Positions 8,233-16,339 of a stretch of DNA of 64,000 nt are shown here, one piece after another. Below the pieces are notes generated by a model that worked only from the letters and a program-made list of their open reading frames with translations, ran no database searches and was not told the DNA's origin. Source of the stretch: Pseudomonas mandelii. Lineage in GTDB: Bacteria > Pseudomonadota > Gammaproteobacteria > Pseudomonadales > Pseudomonadaceae. The stretch covers positions 620,001 through 684,000 of the forward strand of contig NZ_RCZA01000001.1 of the NCBI RefSeq assembly GCF_006438925.1, written 5' to 3'. Within the stretch, counting starts at the first letter, position 1. Each line of letters opens with the position of its first letter. The translations under genes were made by a program, and so were the position numbers.

Positions 8233-9440
8233 CAGGCTGCCGCCTCTTCATGCCACGGGCCAAATGGATCCGACAGCAATCGCCAGCCCCCGACGCCTAA
8301 CGCCATTTCATCGTCGGTCAGCAGGCAATTGTCGAGTTCGTTGGTGAGTTGCGCAAAGTCGATGTTCTGGCCGATGAACACCAGTTCCTGGCGGCAATCG
8401 CCAGCGGTTGCGGTCCAGTTTTCCATGATCCCGGCGGTGCTTTCTTCGTCCTGCGGCCATTGGGTTTTCGGCACAAAACGCCACCAGCGCCCGGCGAAAC
8501 CATGGCGCATCAATCCGCCGGCCTGGGACCAGCTACCGGCGTCCATGTGCTTGCTGGCCAGCCAGAAGAAACCCTTGGAGCGCAGCAGTTTGCCGTTCAC
8601 CCACGGGCGGTCGATGAAGCTGTAAAAACGTTGCGGATGAAACGGTCGGCGTGCTCGGTAGGCTGTCGAGGCGATGCCGTATTCCTCGGTTTCGGGCACG
8701 TGTTCGCCACGCAATTCCTGTAGCCAGCCCGGCGCCTGAGCGGCCTTCTCGAAGTCGAAACGACCGGTATTGAGGATTTTCTTGAGCGACACTTCGCCCA
8801 TCACCATCGGAATGATTTCCGCTTGGGCGTTAAGCCGTTCGAGGATCGCGATCAACTCCTGGCGTTCGCTGCTGCTGATCAAGTCGATCTTGCTGATCAG
8901 AATCACGTCGGCGAATTCGATTTGCTCGATCAACAGGTCGGTGATCGAGCGTTCGTCCTCTTCACCCAAGGTTTCACCACGGGATGCGAGGCTTTCGGCG
9001 GCCTGATAGTCGAGCAGGAAGTTCATGCCATCGACCACTGTGACCATGGTGTCGAGCCGGGCGACGTCGGCCAGGCTCTGCCCTTCTTCATCGCGGAAGG
9101 TGAAGGTTTCCGCCACGGGCATTGGCTCGGAAATGCCGGTGGATTCGATCAACAAATAATCAAAGCGACCCTCCTTGGCGAGTTTGCTCACCTCTTCCAG
9201 CAAGTCTTCGCGCAAGGTGCAGCAAATGCAGCCATTGCTCATCTCCACGAGTTTTTCTTCAGCACGGTTCAGGCTGACATCGCGCTGAACTTCGCTGCCA
9301 TCGATGTTGATTTCGCTCATATCATTGACGATCACTGCGACCCGCAAATTTTCGCGATTACGTAGTACGTAATTAAGAAGTGTACTTTTTCCGGCACCGA
9401 GAAAGCCCGACAGGACGGTCACGGGGAGACGATTGGGCAT
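8232..9440 (-). CDS. zigA: Zinc-starvation GTPase metallochaperone ZigA (COG0523)
   Basis: A 402-residue G3E GTPase. Walker A GFLGAGKS is at residues 12-19 and the metal motif NGCICC has Cys at 71, 73 and 74. Then come the ESTGISEP segment, the ISKIDL guanine-specificity stretch, and a C-terminal CobW domain containing the [12 protein letters not shown] and GFFWLASKH motifs. It is the ZigA/YciC-type subgroup that delivers zinc to enzymes during zinc starvation. A perfect Zur palindrome lies 50 bases upstream (9490-9504). The downstream DUF1826 gene is coupled by a TGATG overlap. Length and motifs agree with P. aeruginosa PA5535. Confidence 0.9.
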   Translation of the reverse strand: MPNRLPVTVLSGFLGAGKSTLLNYVLRNRENLRVAVIVNDMSEINIDGSEVQRDVSLNRAEEKLVEMSNGCICCTLREDLLEEVSKLAKEGRFDYLLIESTGISEPMPVAETFTFRDEEGQSLADVARLDTMVTVVDGMNFLLDYQAAESLASRGETLGEEDERSITDLLIEQIEFADVILISKIDLISSSERQELIAILERLNAQAEIIPMVMGEVSLKKILNTGRFDFEKAAQAPGWLQELRGEHVPETEEYGIASTAYRARRPFHPQRFYSFIDRPWVNGKLLRSKGFFWLASKHMDAGSWSQAGGLMRHGFAGRWWRFVPKTQWPQDEESTAGIMENWTATAGDCRQELVFIGQNIDFAQLTNELDNCLLTDDEMALGVGGWRLLSDPFGPWHEEAAA

Positions 9441-9489
9441 CAGGTATTCCTCACAAAGATGCCCGGTCGCAGTGTCGGGCTTAACTTGA

Positions 9490-9504
9490 TGTTATAGTAT
9501 AACA
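9490..9504. promoter_or_regulatory. Zur-binding palindrome between zigA and the 9584 gene
   Basis: TGTTATAGTATAACA is a perfect 7-1-7 palindrome that agrees with the gammaproteobacterial Zur box (GTTATA-N-TATAAC core). It lies 50 bases before zigA and 80 before the divergent small gene, so zinc-bound Zur would repress both. Confidence 0.9.
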
Positions 9505-9583
9505 ACACAATCAAGCCACTCTCCTCTTGCCCACGATGACAAATGGCACGATGCTCAAGCCCGTTCGGTCCGTGAGAAATCCT

Positions 9584-9961
9584 ATGCGTGTAGCCCTGAA
9601 AATAACGCTGATAAGCTTTTCGCTGCTGGTCGCTGTCGACGCCTGGGCGCAAATCCCGAGCCTGGCCAAATGCACCCGAAGCGCCAATCTGCTGGCCTGC
9701 GTGGATAGCGACGGCAACGCCTACAGCGTCAACACCGTCGGAAGCACGATCTATCTGCGGGGCTTCGAAGCAGCCGGAAAACGCCATTGGGCACAGACCA
9801 ACAGTCGCTATGGACAACTCACGTTCTTCACTGGGCTCGCTTCCGATGGCGAGGCCTGGGTCGGCTACAACCGTCGCGTCGGCTGGACCACGATCAATCG
9901 GTTTTCCAGTTCCGGTGGCAGCAGTGGCAAGTTCACCTGTAGCCGAATTGCGGGATGTTAG
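9584..9961 (+). CDS. Small secreted protein, unknown function
   Basis: A 125-residue protein with a signal peptide (MRVALKITLISFSLLVAVDAWA, cut before QIP). The mature part starts with two close cysteines (KCTRSANLLACVDSDG), continues with a beta-rich stretch (NAYSVNTVGSTIYLRGF) and ends with CSRIAGC. No domain is recognised. The frame is open back to 9527, but the ATG at 9584 begins the signal peptide. Because it shares the intergenic region with zigA, the Zur box at 9490 may control it. Confidence 0.65.
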   Translation: MRVALKITLISFSLLVAVDAWAQIPSLAKCTRSANLLACVDSDGNAYSVNTVGSTIYLRGFEAAGKRHWAQTNSRYGQLTFFTGLASDGEAWVGYNRRVGWTTINRFSSSGGSSGKFTCSRIAGC

Positions 9962-10118
9962 CCAGCGACTTCAGCACCGCAAATCCCGCTTGTTCCACGC
10001 GCTTCTGATGCAGTGTGGTGATGCCCGCCAGACTGCCAAGCACCGTGCTGCCCAACTGCAAACTGGCGGCGAAGGCCGCGCTGGCCAGGATCAGGTTCAA
10101 CAACTGACGTCTGTGCAT
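9933..10118 (-). CDS. Possible small membrane-anchored peptide or gene remnant
   Basis: A 61-residue frame (MHRRQLLNLILASAAFAASLQ...) with a twin-Arg-like N-terminus and one hydrophobic helix that looks like an export signal. The rest (VLGSLAGITTLHQKRV...) has no known domain. Its 3' end overlaps that of the convergent 9584 gene by 29 bases. It reads leftward from the same gap that holds the folE2 Zur box. In P. aeruginosa this Zur locus carries an exported amidase gene; this could be a leftover signal-peptide end of such a gene or a genuine small protein. Evidence is weak. Confidence 0.35.
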   Translation of the reverse strand: MHRRQLLNLILASAAFAASLQLGSTVLGSLAGITTLHQKRVEQAGFAVLKSLANIPQFGYR

Positions 10119-10158
10119 GATGAAAGCCTGTTCATGAAAAAGGCATGGCCGATTTTGA

Positions 10159-10173
10159 TGTAATAACATAACA
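10159..10173. promoter_or_regulatory. Zur-like box upstream of folE2
   Basis: TGTAATAACATAACA is an imperfect 7-1-7 palindrome (five of seven arm positions pair), close to the perfect box at 9490. It lies 31 bases before the folE2 start and would bring the whole folE2-to-thrS-like run under zinc control. Confidence 0.75.
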
Positions 10174-10204
10174 TTCGAAATCGACTCTCACGATGGACCT
10201 GCTC

Positions 10205-11101
10205 ATGAATGCGCTGACTCTGCCGGATATCGCTGCGCAGGCCTCACGCCAAGCCCTGCCACTCGACTGGGTGGGCATGTGCGGCATTGCTCTTCCTGTT
10301 TTGTTCGATGGCCAACGGCTGAGTGCGAAAGCCGACGCGGGCGTTAGCCTCGATGATGGAGAGGCGCGCGGGATTCATATGTCGCGGCTGTACTTGGCGC
10401 TGGAAATGCTCGAGCAAGAAAACCTGACGCCCGCCTTGTTGCGGCGAGTTTTGCAACGTTTTCTCAAGACTCATGAAGGACTGTCCAACAGCGCGTACTT
10501 AAAAATCCACACCGATTTACTGCTCAAAAGACCGGCGCTGGTCAGTCCATTGGCCGGCTGGAAAACCTATCCAGTGAGCATCGAAGCACATTTGAAAAAC
10601 GCGATGTTCCACGTGGAACTAAAAATCGACGTGCCTTATTCCTCGACCTGCCCGTGTTCGGCCGCGCTTTCCCGGCAACTGATTCAGCAGCAATTCGTCG
10701 ATGACTTCGCCAACAAGCCGCTGCAACATGCCGATGTGTTGGCTTGGCTCGGCTCCACAAAAGGCATCGTCGCAACGCCTCACAGCCAACGGAGCACTGC
10801 AAGATTGCGGCTTCGAGTGGACGACTATCTGGAAGACTTGCCGCTGATCGCGCTCATCAACGACGCTGAAGCGGCCCTCGGTACCGCCGTACAAACAGCG
10901 GTAAAACGCGCCGACGAACAAGCCTTCGCGCTGGCCAACGGTCAGAACCTGATGTTCTGTGAAGACGCCGTCCGACGTTTGAACCTGGCGTTAAAACGCT
11001 CCCCCGGCATCAACGCCTTCCACATACGAGTCGTCCACGCGGAAAGCCTCCACGCCCACGATGCCGTCGCCGAAAGCCGCTGGAATTGGGAGGCCGCATG
11101 A
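10205..11101 (+). CDS. folE2: Zinc-independent GTP cyclohydrolase FolE2
   Basis: A 298-residue enzyme of the GTP cyclohydrolase IB family. It converts GTP to dihydroneopterin triphosphate, the first step of folate synthesis, and replaces zinc-dependent FolE when zinc is short because it accepts other divalent metals. The family motif KIDVPYSSTCPCSAALSRQ contains the active-site Cys; FHVELK precedes it and SQRSTARLRLRV follows. The ATG at 10205 gives the usual N-terminus (MNALTLPDIA) and has GGA upstream; an ATG at 10193 has none. The stop overlaps the next start (ATGA). A parS site is embedded at 10606-10619. Confidence 0.93.
   Translation: MNALTLPDIAAQASRQALPLDWVGMCGIALPVLFDGQRLSAKADAGVSLDDGEARGIHMSRLYLALEMLEQENLTPALLRRVLQRFLKTHEGLSNSAYLKIHTDLLLKRPALVSPLAGWKTYPVSIEAHLKNAMFHVELKIDVPYSSTCPCSAALSRQLIQQQFVDDFANKPLQHADVLAWLGSTKGIVATPHSQRSTARLRLRVDDYLEDLPLIALINDAEAALGTAVQTAVKRADEQAFALANGQNLMFCEDAVRRLNLALKRSPGINAFHIRVVHAESLHAHDAVAESRWNWEAA
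10606..10619. promoter_or_regulatory. parS (ParB-binding) site inside folE2
   Basis: GTTCCACGTGGAAC is a perfect 14-base palindrome identical to the Pseudomonas parS core. It falls in the codons for the conserved FolE2 FHVEL segment. It lies about 53 kb from dnaA, in the origin-proximal region where parS sites cluster, and would be bound by the ParB encoded at 54.4 kb. Confidence 0.85.
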
Positions 11102-11766
11102 TTCATTGCCAAGCCTTGCGTTGGGGCGCACCTGGCCAGCCACTGACTCCATCCGTGGAATTCGAACTGGCCAAAGGAAGTCTGACCGCCGTAATCGGTG
11201 CCAATGGCTCGGGTAAAAGTAGCCTGCTGAAAGTCATCGCTGGCTTGCAAAAACCGCTGACCGGCAAAGTCATCCTGGATGCTCCACGCAAGGGCAGCCT
11301 CTCGTTCCTTGCACAGCAACAACACCTGGATCGCCAATTTCCCATCAGCCTGCAAGAGTTAGTGGCCGCCGGTTTCTGGGGTAGCACGCAGTCTCCCGAG
11401 ATACGCAGACAACGCCTCAAAGCCGTGCTGGAAAACTGGTGTCTGAGCGGACTGGAACAGCGCCCATTGATGGCCTTGTCCGGCGGCGAATTACAGCGTG
11501 CCTTGCTCGCCCGTTTGAGCCTCGCCGACACACCATTGCTATTGCTCGACGAACCCCACGCCGCCCTCGACGAGCTCGGTCAGGCACTGCTCTGGAAACA
11601 CATTCACGCCTGGCATGCCGAAGGTCGAACCCAGCTGATCGTGTGCCATGACCTGGCCGCCGTTCGCCAACACATTCCTCAAACGTTGCTGATCAAAAGC
11701 AGCGGCTGCGTCCTCGGGTCGAGCGTTGATCTGATCCACCAACAACCACATACGCGGGTGGCCTGA
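11098..11766 (+). CDS. Zinc/metal ABC transporter ATP-binding protein (ZnuC-like)
   Basis: A 222-residue ABC ATPase: Walker A GANGSGKSS (about residues 33-41), Q-loop at SFLAQQQHL, signature ALSGGELQR, Walker B LLLLDEP and the switch His in IVCHDL. It powers the metal importer with the permease and binding protein that follow. It starts at ATG 11098, overlapping the folE2 stop by four bases, and its own stop overlaps the permease start. It is shorter than ZnuC (about 250) and belongs to the accessory Zur-linked importer rather than the canonical znuABC. Confidence 0.88.
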   Translation: MIHCQALRWGAPGQPLTPSVEFELAKGSLTAVIGANGSGKSSLLKVIAGLQKPLTGKVILDAPRKGSLSFLAQQQHLDRQFPISLQELVAAGFWGSTQSPEIRRQRLKAVLENWCLSGLEQRPLMALSGGELQRALLARLSLADTPLLLLDEPHAALDELGQALLWKHIHAWHAEGRTQLIVCHDLAAVRQHIPQTLLIKSSGCVLGSSVDLIHQQPHTRVA

Positions 11767-12629
11767 TGCTCGCTACCGCTCATCTTTGGCAACCGTTCCA
11801 CGAGTTCGTGTTCATGCGTCGAGCGCTGCTGGGTGGATTGGTCCTGGCGTGCAGCACCGCACCGTTGGGCGTGTTTCTGATCCTGCGACGGATGAGCCTG
11901 ATCGGCGACGCGGTGGCTCACGGCATTCTGCCGGGGGCCGCGTTGGGCTTCTGGTTCGCCGGATTGAGTCTGCCGGCGCTGACCGTCGGCGGCCTCGGTG
12001 CCGGTCTCGGCATGGCCGGACTCGCCGCCTGGATCACCCGTCGCACCGGCCTGCGGGAAGACGCCAGTCTCGCCGCGATCTACCCGATCTCCCTTGCCTG
12101 CGGTGTGCTGATCCTCGGCATCGCCGGCAAACGTCTGGACCTGTTGCACCTGTTGTTTGGCTCGGCACTGGCGGTCGATGGCCCGACGCTGACCGGCATG
12201 TTCTGGGTCTCCGGCTTCAGCCTGATCGCCATGGCGTTCATCTACAGACCGCTGTTGCTGGACACCCTCGACCCACTCTTTCTGCAAACCGTCAGCCGAC
12301 TCGGTCCCTTGGCCCACGGCGTATTTCTAACCCTGGTGGTGCTGAATCTGGTGATCGGTTTTCAAGCCATCGGTGCGCTGATGGTGGTCGGTTTGATGAT
12401 GTTGCCCGCCGCTGCTTCTCGCTTCTGGAGCCGTCGCTTGCCGACGTTAATGGCCATCGCCGCCCTGCTCGGCTGCCTCTCGGTGTGGCTCGGACTGTTG
12501 CTGTCGTTCTACTACTCGCTCCCCAGTGGCCCGGCGATCGTGCTGGTGGCTGGCGGTTTGTATCTGCTGTCCGTGGTGTTCGGACCGGTGCATGGCTTGC
12601 TGCGCCGCCCGCCTTTGCTCACATCCTGA
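11766..12629 (+). CDS. Metal ABC transporter permease (ZnuB-like)
   Basis: A 287-residue inner-membrane protein of the ABC-3 family with eight to nine helices. The N-terminal motif FVFMRRALLGGLVLACSTAPLGVFLILRRMSLIGDAVAH and the later GFQAIGALMVVGLMMLPAAAS loop, which contacts the ATPase, are family hallmarks. It forms the zinc or manganese channel of the importer. The start shares one base with the ATPase stop (TGATG), indicating translational coupling. Confidence 0.9.
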   Translation: MLATAHLWQPFHEFVFMRRALLGGLVLACSTAPLGVFLILRRMSLIGDAVAHGILPGAALGFWFAGLSLPALTVGGLGAGLGMAGLAAWITRRTGLREDASLAAIYPISLACGVLILGIAGKRLDLLHLLFGSALAVDGPTLTGMFWVSGFSLIAMAFIYRPLLLDTLDPLFLQTVSRLGPLAHGVFLTLVVLNLVIGFQAIGALMVVGLMMLPAAASRFWSRRLPTLMAIAALLGCLSVWLGLLLSFYYSLPSGPAIVLVAGGLYLLSVVFGPVHGLLRRPPLLTS

Positions 12630-12643
12630 TGAGGTGTTACCCG

Positions 12644-13519
12644 ATGCGCGTTTTACTCGTGCTGTTCAGTTTGATGCTGTCGATGTCGCTGTCTGCTGCG
12701 GAAAAACTTCAGGTAGTCACCAGTTTCAGCATTCTCGCCGACATGACCCATCAAGTCGGCGGCGACCATATCCAGATCACCAACATGGTCGGCCCGGATG
12801 CCGATGCTCACACGTACGAGCCGACGCCGGACGACGCCAAGGCGTTGCTCAAAGCCAAACTCATCATCAAAAACGGCTTGGGTTTCGAGCCATGGCTGGA
12901 CCGCCTGGTGACCAGCACTGAGACCCAAGCGCCAGTGATCAGCGCGAGCCACGGCGTCATCCCGCGCTCCCTGGATGAAGAGGGCGAGACGATTCCCGAC
13001 CCGCATGCCTGGCACAATCTGGCGAACGCTGAGCTGTATATCAGCAACATCAGCAAGGCGCTGATCGCCGCCGACCCGACGAATAAAGCCGACTACGAAC
13101 GCAACAGTCAGGCCTACCTGAAACAGATCTACGCGCTGCTCGCCGAAGCCAAGACCAAACTCGGTTCGCTGCCACCGCGCAATCGCAAAATCGTGACGTC
13201 CCATGACGCCTTCGGTTATCTCGGTCAGGCTTACGGCATCGACTTCATGGCGCCTCAAGGTCTGTCCACTGAACGAGAACCGTCAGCCGCCGAAGTCGCC
13301 GCACTGATCACCCAGATACGCCAGGCCAAGGTCAAAGCGGTGTTCATGGAAAACATCAAGGATGCACGCCTGCTCAAGCAGATTGCCGATGAAAGCGGCG
13401 CGCACATCGGTGGCACGTTGTACTCCGATGCGCTAGCGGCGACCGGTCCGGCCAGCACCTTCGTCGGGATGTTCGAGTACAACCTCAACACCCTGTACGA
13501 CGCGTTGGGCAAGCCATGA
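12644..13519 (+). CDS. Metal ABC transporter substrate-binding protein (cluster A-I)
   Basis: A 291-residue periplasmic protein with a signal peptide (MRVLLVLFSLMLSMSLSAA, cut near AEK). It has the metal ligands of the cluster A-I binding proteins: His in DAHTYEPTPDD, His in DPHAWHN, an Glu/Asp pair downstream, and the helical backbone between the two lobes. Unlike ZnuA of enterics it lacks a His-rich loop, so it resembles the PsaA/MntA/AdcA-type proteins. Zinc is the likely substrate from the Zur context; manganese is not excluded. The ATG at 12644 has TGAGG nine bases upstream; ATG 12629 overlaps the permease stop but lacks a site. Confidence 0.88.
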   Translation: MRVLLVLFSLMLSMSLSAAEKLQVVTSFSILADMTHQVGGDHIQITNMVGPDADAHTYEPTPDDAKALLKAKLIIKNGLGFEPWLDRLVTSTETQAPVISASHGVIPRSLDEEGETIPDPHAWHNLANAELYISNISKALIAADPTNKADYERNSQAYLKQIYALLAEAKTKLGSLPPRNRKIVTSHDAFGYLGQAYGIDFMAPQGLSTEREPSAAEVAALITQIRQAKVKAVFMENIKDARLLKQIADESGAHIGGTLYSDALAATGPASTFVGMFEYNLNTLYDALGKP

Positions 13520-14076
13520 TCCGCAAGAATCCTTCGGGTGATTTGCCCCTGATTGCCGAGTCAGCGTACGTGGACAACACCGCCATCATCTGCGGCAAAG
13601 TAGTGATCGGCGAGAACGTCTTCGTCGGTCCTTACGCGGTGATTCGTGCCGACGAAGTGGATACCTCAGGAGAGATGGAGCCGATCACCATCGGCGCCAA
13701 TTCGAACATCCAGGATGGCGTGGTGATCCACTCCAAGTCCGGCGCGGCAGTGACCATCGGCGAGTTCAGCTCCATCGCCCACCGCTCGATCGTTCATGGT
13801 CCGTGCAAGGTTGGCGACCGGGTGTTTATCGGGTTCAACAGCGTGCTGTTCAACTGCATAGTCGGCGACGGTTGCGTGGTGCGGCACAACTCGGTGGTCG
13901 ATGGTCGCGACCTGCCCGAAGACTTCTATGTGCCCTCCACCACCCGCATCGGCCCGAATACAGATCTGTCGCAGTTCCCACCGGTGAGCGTCAGCGCCTC
14001 GGAGTTTTCCGAGGACGTGGCGCGCACCAACGTCGACCTGGTGCGCGGCTACAAAGCCCTGCAGAACGAGTTCTGA
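13516..14076 (+). CDS. Gamma-carbonic anhydrase family protein
   Basis: A 186-residue left-handed beta-helix protein with hexapeptide repeats ([LIV]-G-x4) from residue 20 to 130. The three His ligands of gamma-class carbonic anhydrases are present: VVIH, then HRSIVHG with two. They bind zinc, iron or cobalt at subunit interfaces of the trimer. Whether it hydrates CO2 is unproven; its Zur-linked place suggests a form that tolerates another metal. It corresponds to P. aeruginosa PA5540. The start overlaps the preceding stop by four bases, so it is part of the operon. Confidence 0.87.
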   Translation: MIRKNPSGDLPLIAESAYVDNTAIICGKVVIGENVFVGPYAVIRADEVDTSGEMEPITIGANSNIQDGVVIHSKSGAAVTIGEFSSIAHRSIVHGPCKVGDRVFIGFNSVLFNCIVGDGCVVRHNSVVDGRDLPEDFYVPSTTRIGPNTDLSQFPPVSVSASEFSEDVARTNVDLVRGYKALQNEF

Positions 14077-14078
14077 CC

Positions 14079-15416
14079 ATGAGCAGCGTGCTGATTCGCA
14101 ATGCCCGGCTGGTGAACGAAGGCCGTGAGTTTGACGGTGATCTGTTGGCGAGCAACGGTCGAATCGTGAAGATCGCCAGCAGCATCCACGGTGAAAATGC
14201 CGACGTGGAAATCGATGCACAAGGGCGATGGCTGTTGCCCGGAATGATCGACGACCAAGTGCACTTCCGCGATCCAGGCTCGCCAGACAAGGGCAGCTTC
14301 TACACCGAATCGCGGGCTGCGGTGGCCGGTGGCATCACCAGCTTCATGGACATGCCCAACACTAATCCGGCGACCCTGACCCTCAGCGCACTGACCGACA
14401 AAAAGCGCCGAGCGGCGATCAGCTCCGTCGCCAATTACGGCTTTCACTTCGGCGTGAGCAACGACAATCTCGATACCGTTGCCAGGCTCAATCCCTGTGA
14501 AGTAGCCGGAGTCAAAGTGTTCATGGGCGCCTCGACCGGCAACATGCTGGTCGATGACCCACGGATTCTTGAACGGTTATTCGCCGAGGTGCCAACCCTT
14601 TTGTTGGCCCACTGCGAGCACACGCCCAGCATCGACGCCAATGCCGCGAACCTGCGTGACTTGTTCGGCGAACACATTCCAGCTGCGGCCCACCCGCTGA
14701 TCCGCAACGCCGAGGCCTGCTTTCGCTCCTCTTCGATGGCCGTAGAGCTGGCCAGACGTCACGGCACCCGACTGCACGTTCTGCACCTGACCACCGCCCG
14801 CGAGCTGGCGTTGTTCGAAGACAAGCCGCTGGCACAGAAACGCATCACCGCCGAAGTCTGCCTGCACCACTTGCTGTTCGATGACCGGAATTACCTTGGC
14901 CTCGGCAACCTGATCAAGTGCAACCCGGCGATCAAAACCCAGGCCGATCGCGATGCCTTGCGCGAAGCATTGCTGAGCCATCGGCTCGACGTGATCGGCA
15001 GCGATCACGCGCCACACACTTGGGCCGAAAAACAGCTGCCCTACAGCCAGGCACCTTCCGGGTTGCCGTTGGTGCAACACGCCCTGCCCGCGTTGCTGGA
15101 ACTGGTCGCGGATGAAGTGTTGCCGATCACCACGCTCGTGGCCAAGACCAGTCACCGGGTCGCCGATCTGTTCGCGATTCCCGACCGCGGTTATCTGCGC
15201 GAAGGCTATTGGGCCGACCTCGTTCTGATCAAACCCGAACCCGGCGGTGTCGCCGTTGCCCAACAGCCGATCCTGTCTCAATGCGGCTGGACGCCTTTTG
15301 CCCAATGGCGTTTTCGCCACAGCGTCAGCACCACGATCGTCTCGGGTCAAATTGCCTGGCATGACAAACTACTTAATGACAACTGCCAGGGTTTACCTCT
15401 ACGGTTTATGCGCTAG
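14079..15416 (+). CDS. pyrQ: Dihydroorotase, Zur-linked paralog (PyrQ/PyrC2)
   Basis: A 445-residue amidohydrolase converting carbamoyl-aspartate and dihydroorotate in pyrimidine synthesis. The metal motif DQVHFRDPG has the H-x-R signature; GVKVFMG supplies the Lys that is carbamylated to bridge the metals; AHCEH and HVLHLTT give further His ligands; GSDHAPHT holds the catalytic Asp. It corresponds to P. aeruginosa PA5541, a backup for the main zinc-dependent PyrC when zinc is scarce. The start at 14079 is two bases after the preceding stop; upstream frame to 13803 is a shadow. Confidence 0.9.
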   Translation: MSSVLIRNARLVNEGREFDGDLLASNGRIVKIASSIHGENADVEIDAQGRWLLPGMIDDQVHFRDPGSPDKGSFYTESRAAVAGGITSFMDMPNTNPATLTLSALTDKKRRAAISSVANYGFHFGVSNDNLDTVARLNPCEVAGVKVFMGASTGNMLVDDPRILERLFAEVPTLLLAHCEHTPSIDANAANLRDLFGEHIPAAAHPLIRNAEACFRSSSMAVELARRHGTRLHVLHLTTARELALFEDKPLAQKRITAEVCLHHLLFDDRNYLGLGNLIKCNPAIKTQADRDALREALLSHRLDVIGSDHAPHTWAEKQLPYSQAPSGLPLVQHALPALLELVADEVLPITTLVAKTSHRVADLFAIPDRGYLREGYWADLVLIKPEPGGVAVAQQPILSQCGWTPFAQWRFRHSVSTTIVSGQIAWHDKLLNDNCQGLPLRFMR

Positions 15417-15433
15417 CACTCGAGAGCACCGAC

Positions 15434-16315
15434 ATGATTCACATCACCCTGAGCGATGGTTCATTGCGTGAATACGACCAGCCACTGTCGGTGTACGAAC
15501 TCGCCGCGAGTATCGGACCCGGGCTGGCAAAAGCAGCAGTCGCAGGTCGAGTAGACGGCATATTGGTGGACTGTGAGTTCATGATCGAGGCCGATGCCCG
15601 GGTCAGCATCGTCACGCCTCAAGAGCCCGATGGGCTGGAGATCCTTCGACGCTCCTGTGCACTGATGCTGGCCATGGCCGTTAAACAACTCCATCCTCAG
15701 GTGCAACTGCATGCAGGGACGGCGCTGGGCGACGGGTTCTTTCAGGCGTTTTCTACCGACCGTCCCCTTATGCAGACAGACCTGCCACTGATCGAGGCTC
15801 GCATGCAGACTCTGGCGGCGACCAATCACTCGATTCGCCGTCAAGGAAAGACGCCGCTGTATCGCCTGGGGAACTTCGAATCTTCGACGGTTGGCCCACA
15901 TGTCCCCACCACCAAAGTGCTGCAAGCATTCACCCTCGACCACATCAGCGGTACGTTGCCGCAACGGATATACGGTACGTGCTGGTCCTGCCAACAGGAG
16001 CTCGATAACTGGCGGACGCCGCCACACGTCATGATCGTCAGCATGGACGAACGTCAGGCGGATTATGCGCAGTCGGTGACTGAGGTATTGCGTCGAAGTG
16101 GCGTGCGCGCCCGCGCGGATCTACGTCACGAGAAAGTCCGCCAAAAGATTCGCGAGCACAGTCAGCACGTACCGTATCTGGTGGTGATTGGGGAGAAAGA
16201 ACAGGAAGGTGGATTTGTCAGTGTGCGCAGCCGCACCGGGGAAGACTTCGGGAGGATGGCGATAGACGCGGTGTGCGAGTGGTTGAATCAAGCCCGCCCC
16301 CACACGGCCATGTAG
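15434..16315 (+). CDS. Threonyl-tRNA synthetase-like protein without catalytic core
   Basis: A 293-residue intact frame whose ends match ThrRS but whose middle is missing. Residues 1-61 are the TGS domain (MIHITLSDGS ... IGPGLAKA). Residues 62-190 match the N2 editing domain, and QRIYGTCW is the typical end of that domain. Residues 197-288 are the C-terminal anticodon-binding domain (ADLRHEKVRQKIREH). The whole class II core with motifs 1-3 and the zinc-binding Cys/His residues, about 300 residues, is absent. The editing site is degraded: the two His of the HxxxH element are Leu and Met and the catalytic Cys is lost, though GPHVP is kept. It starts 17 bases after pyrQ, so it is the last gene of the Zur-linked run. 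It cannot charge tRNA; it may bind tRNA-Thr or the thrS leader. Confidence 0.85.
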   Translation: MIHITLSDGSLREYDQPLSVYELAASIGPGLAKAAVAGRVDGILVDCEFMIEADARVSIVTPQEPDGLEILRRSCALMLAMAVKQLHPQVQLHAGTALGDGFFQAFSTDRPLMQTDLPLIEARMQTLAATNHSIRRQGKTPLYRLGNFESSTVGPHVPTTKVLQAFTLDHISGTLPQRIYGTCWSCQQELDNWRTPPHVMIVSMDERQADYAQSVTEVLRRSGVRARADLRHEKVRQKIREHSQHVPYLVVIGEKEQEGGFVSVRSRTGEDFGRMAIDAVCEWLNQARPHTAM

Positions 16316-16339
16316 GGAGCGGACCTGTTGGCGAAGCTT

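Noticed and set aside
11786..12643. N-terminal extension of the metal-binding protein frame over the permease gene
   Set aside because: The signal peptide starts at 12644 with a good ribosome site; the upstream part is another frame of the permease gene.
13803..14078. N-terminal extension of the dihydroorotase frame
   Set aside because: It lies within the gamma-carbonic-anhydrase gene in another frame and is not family-like.
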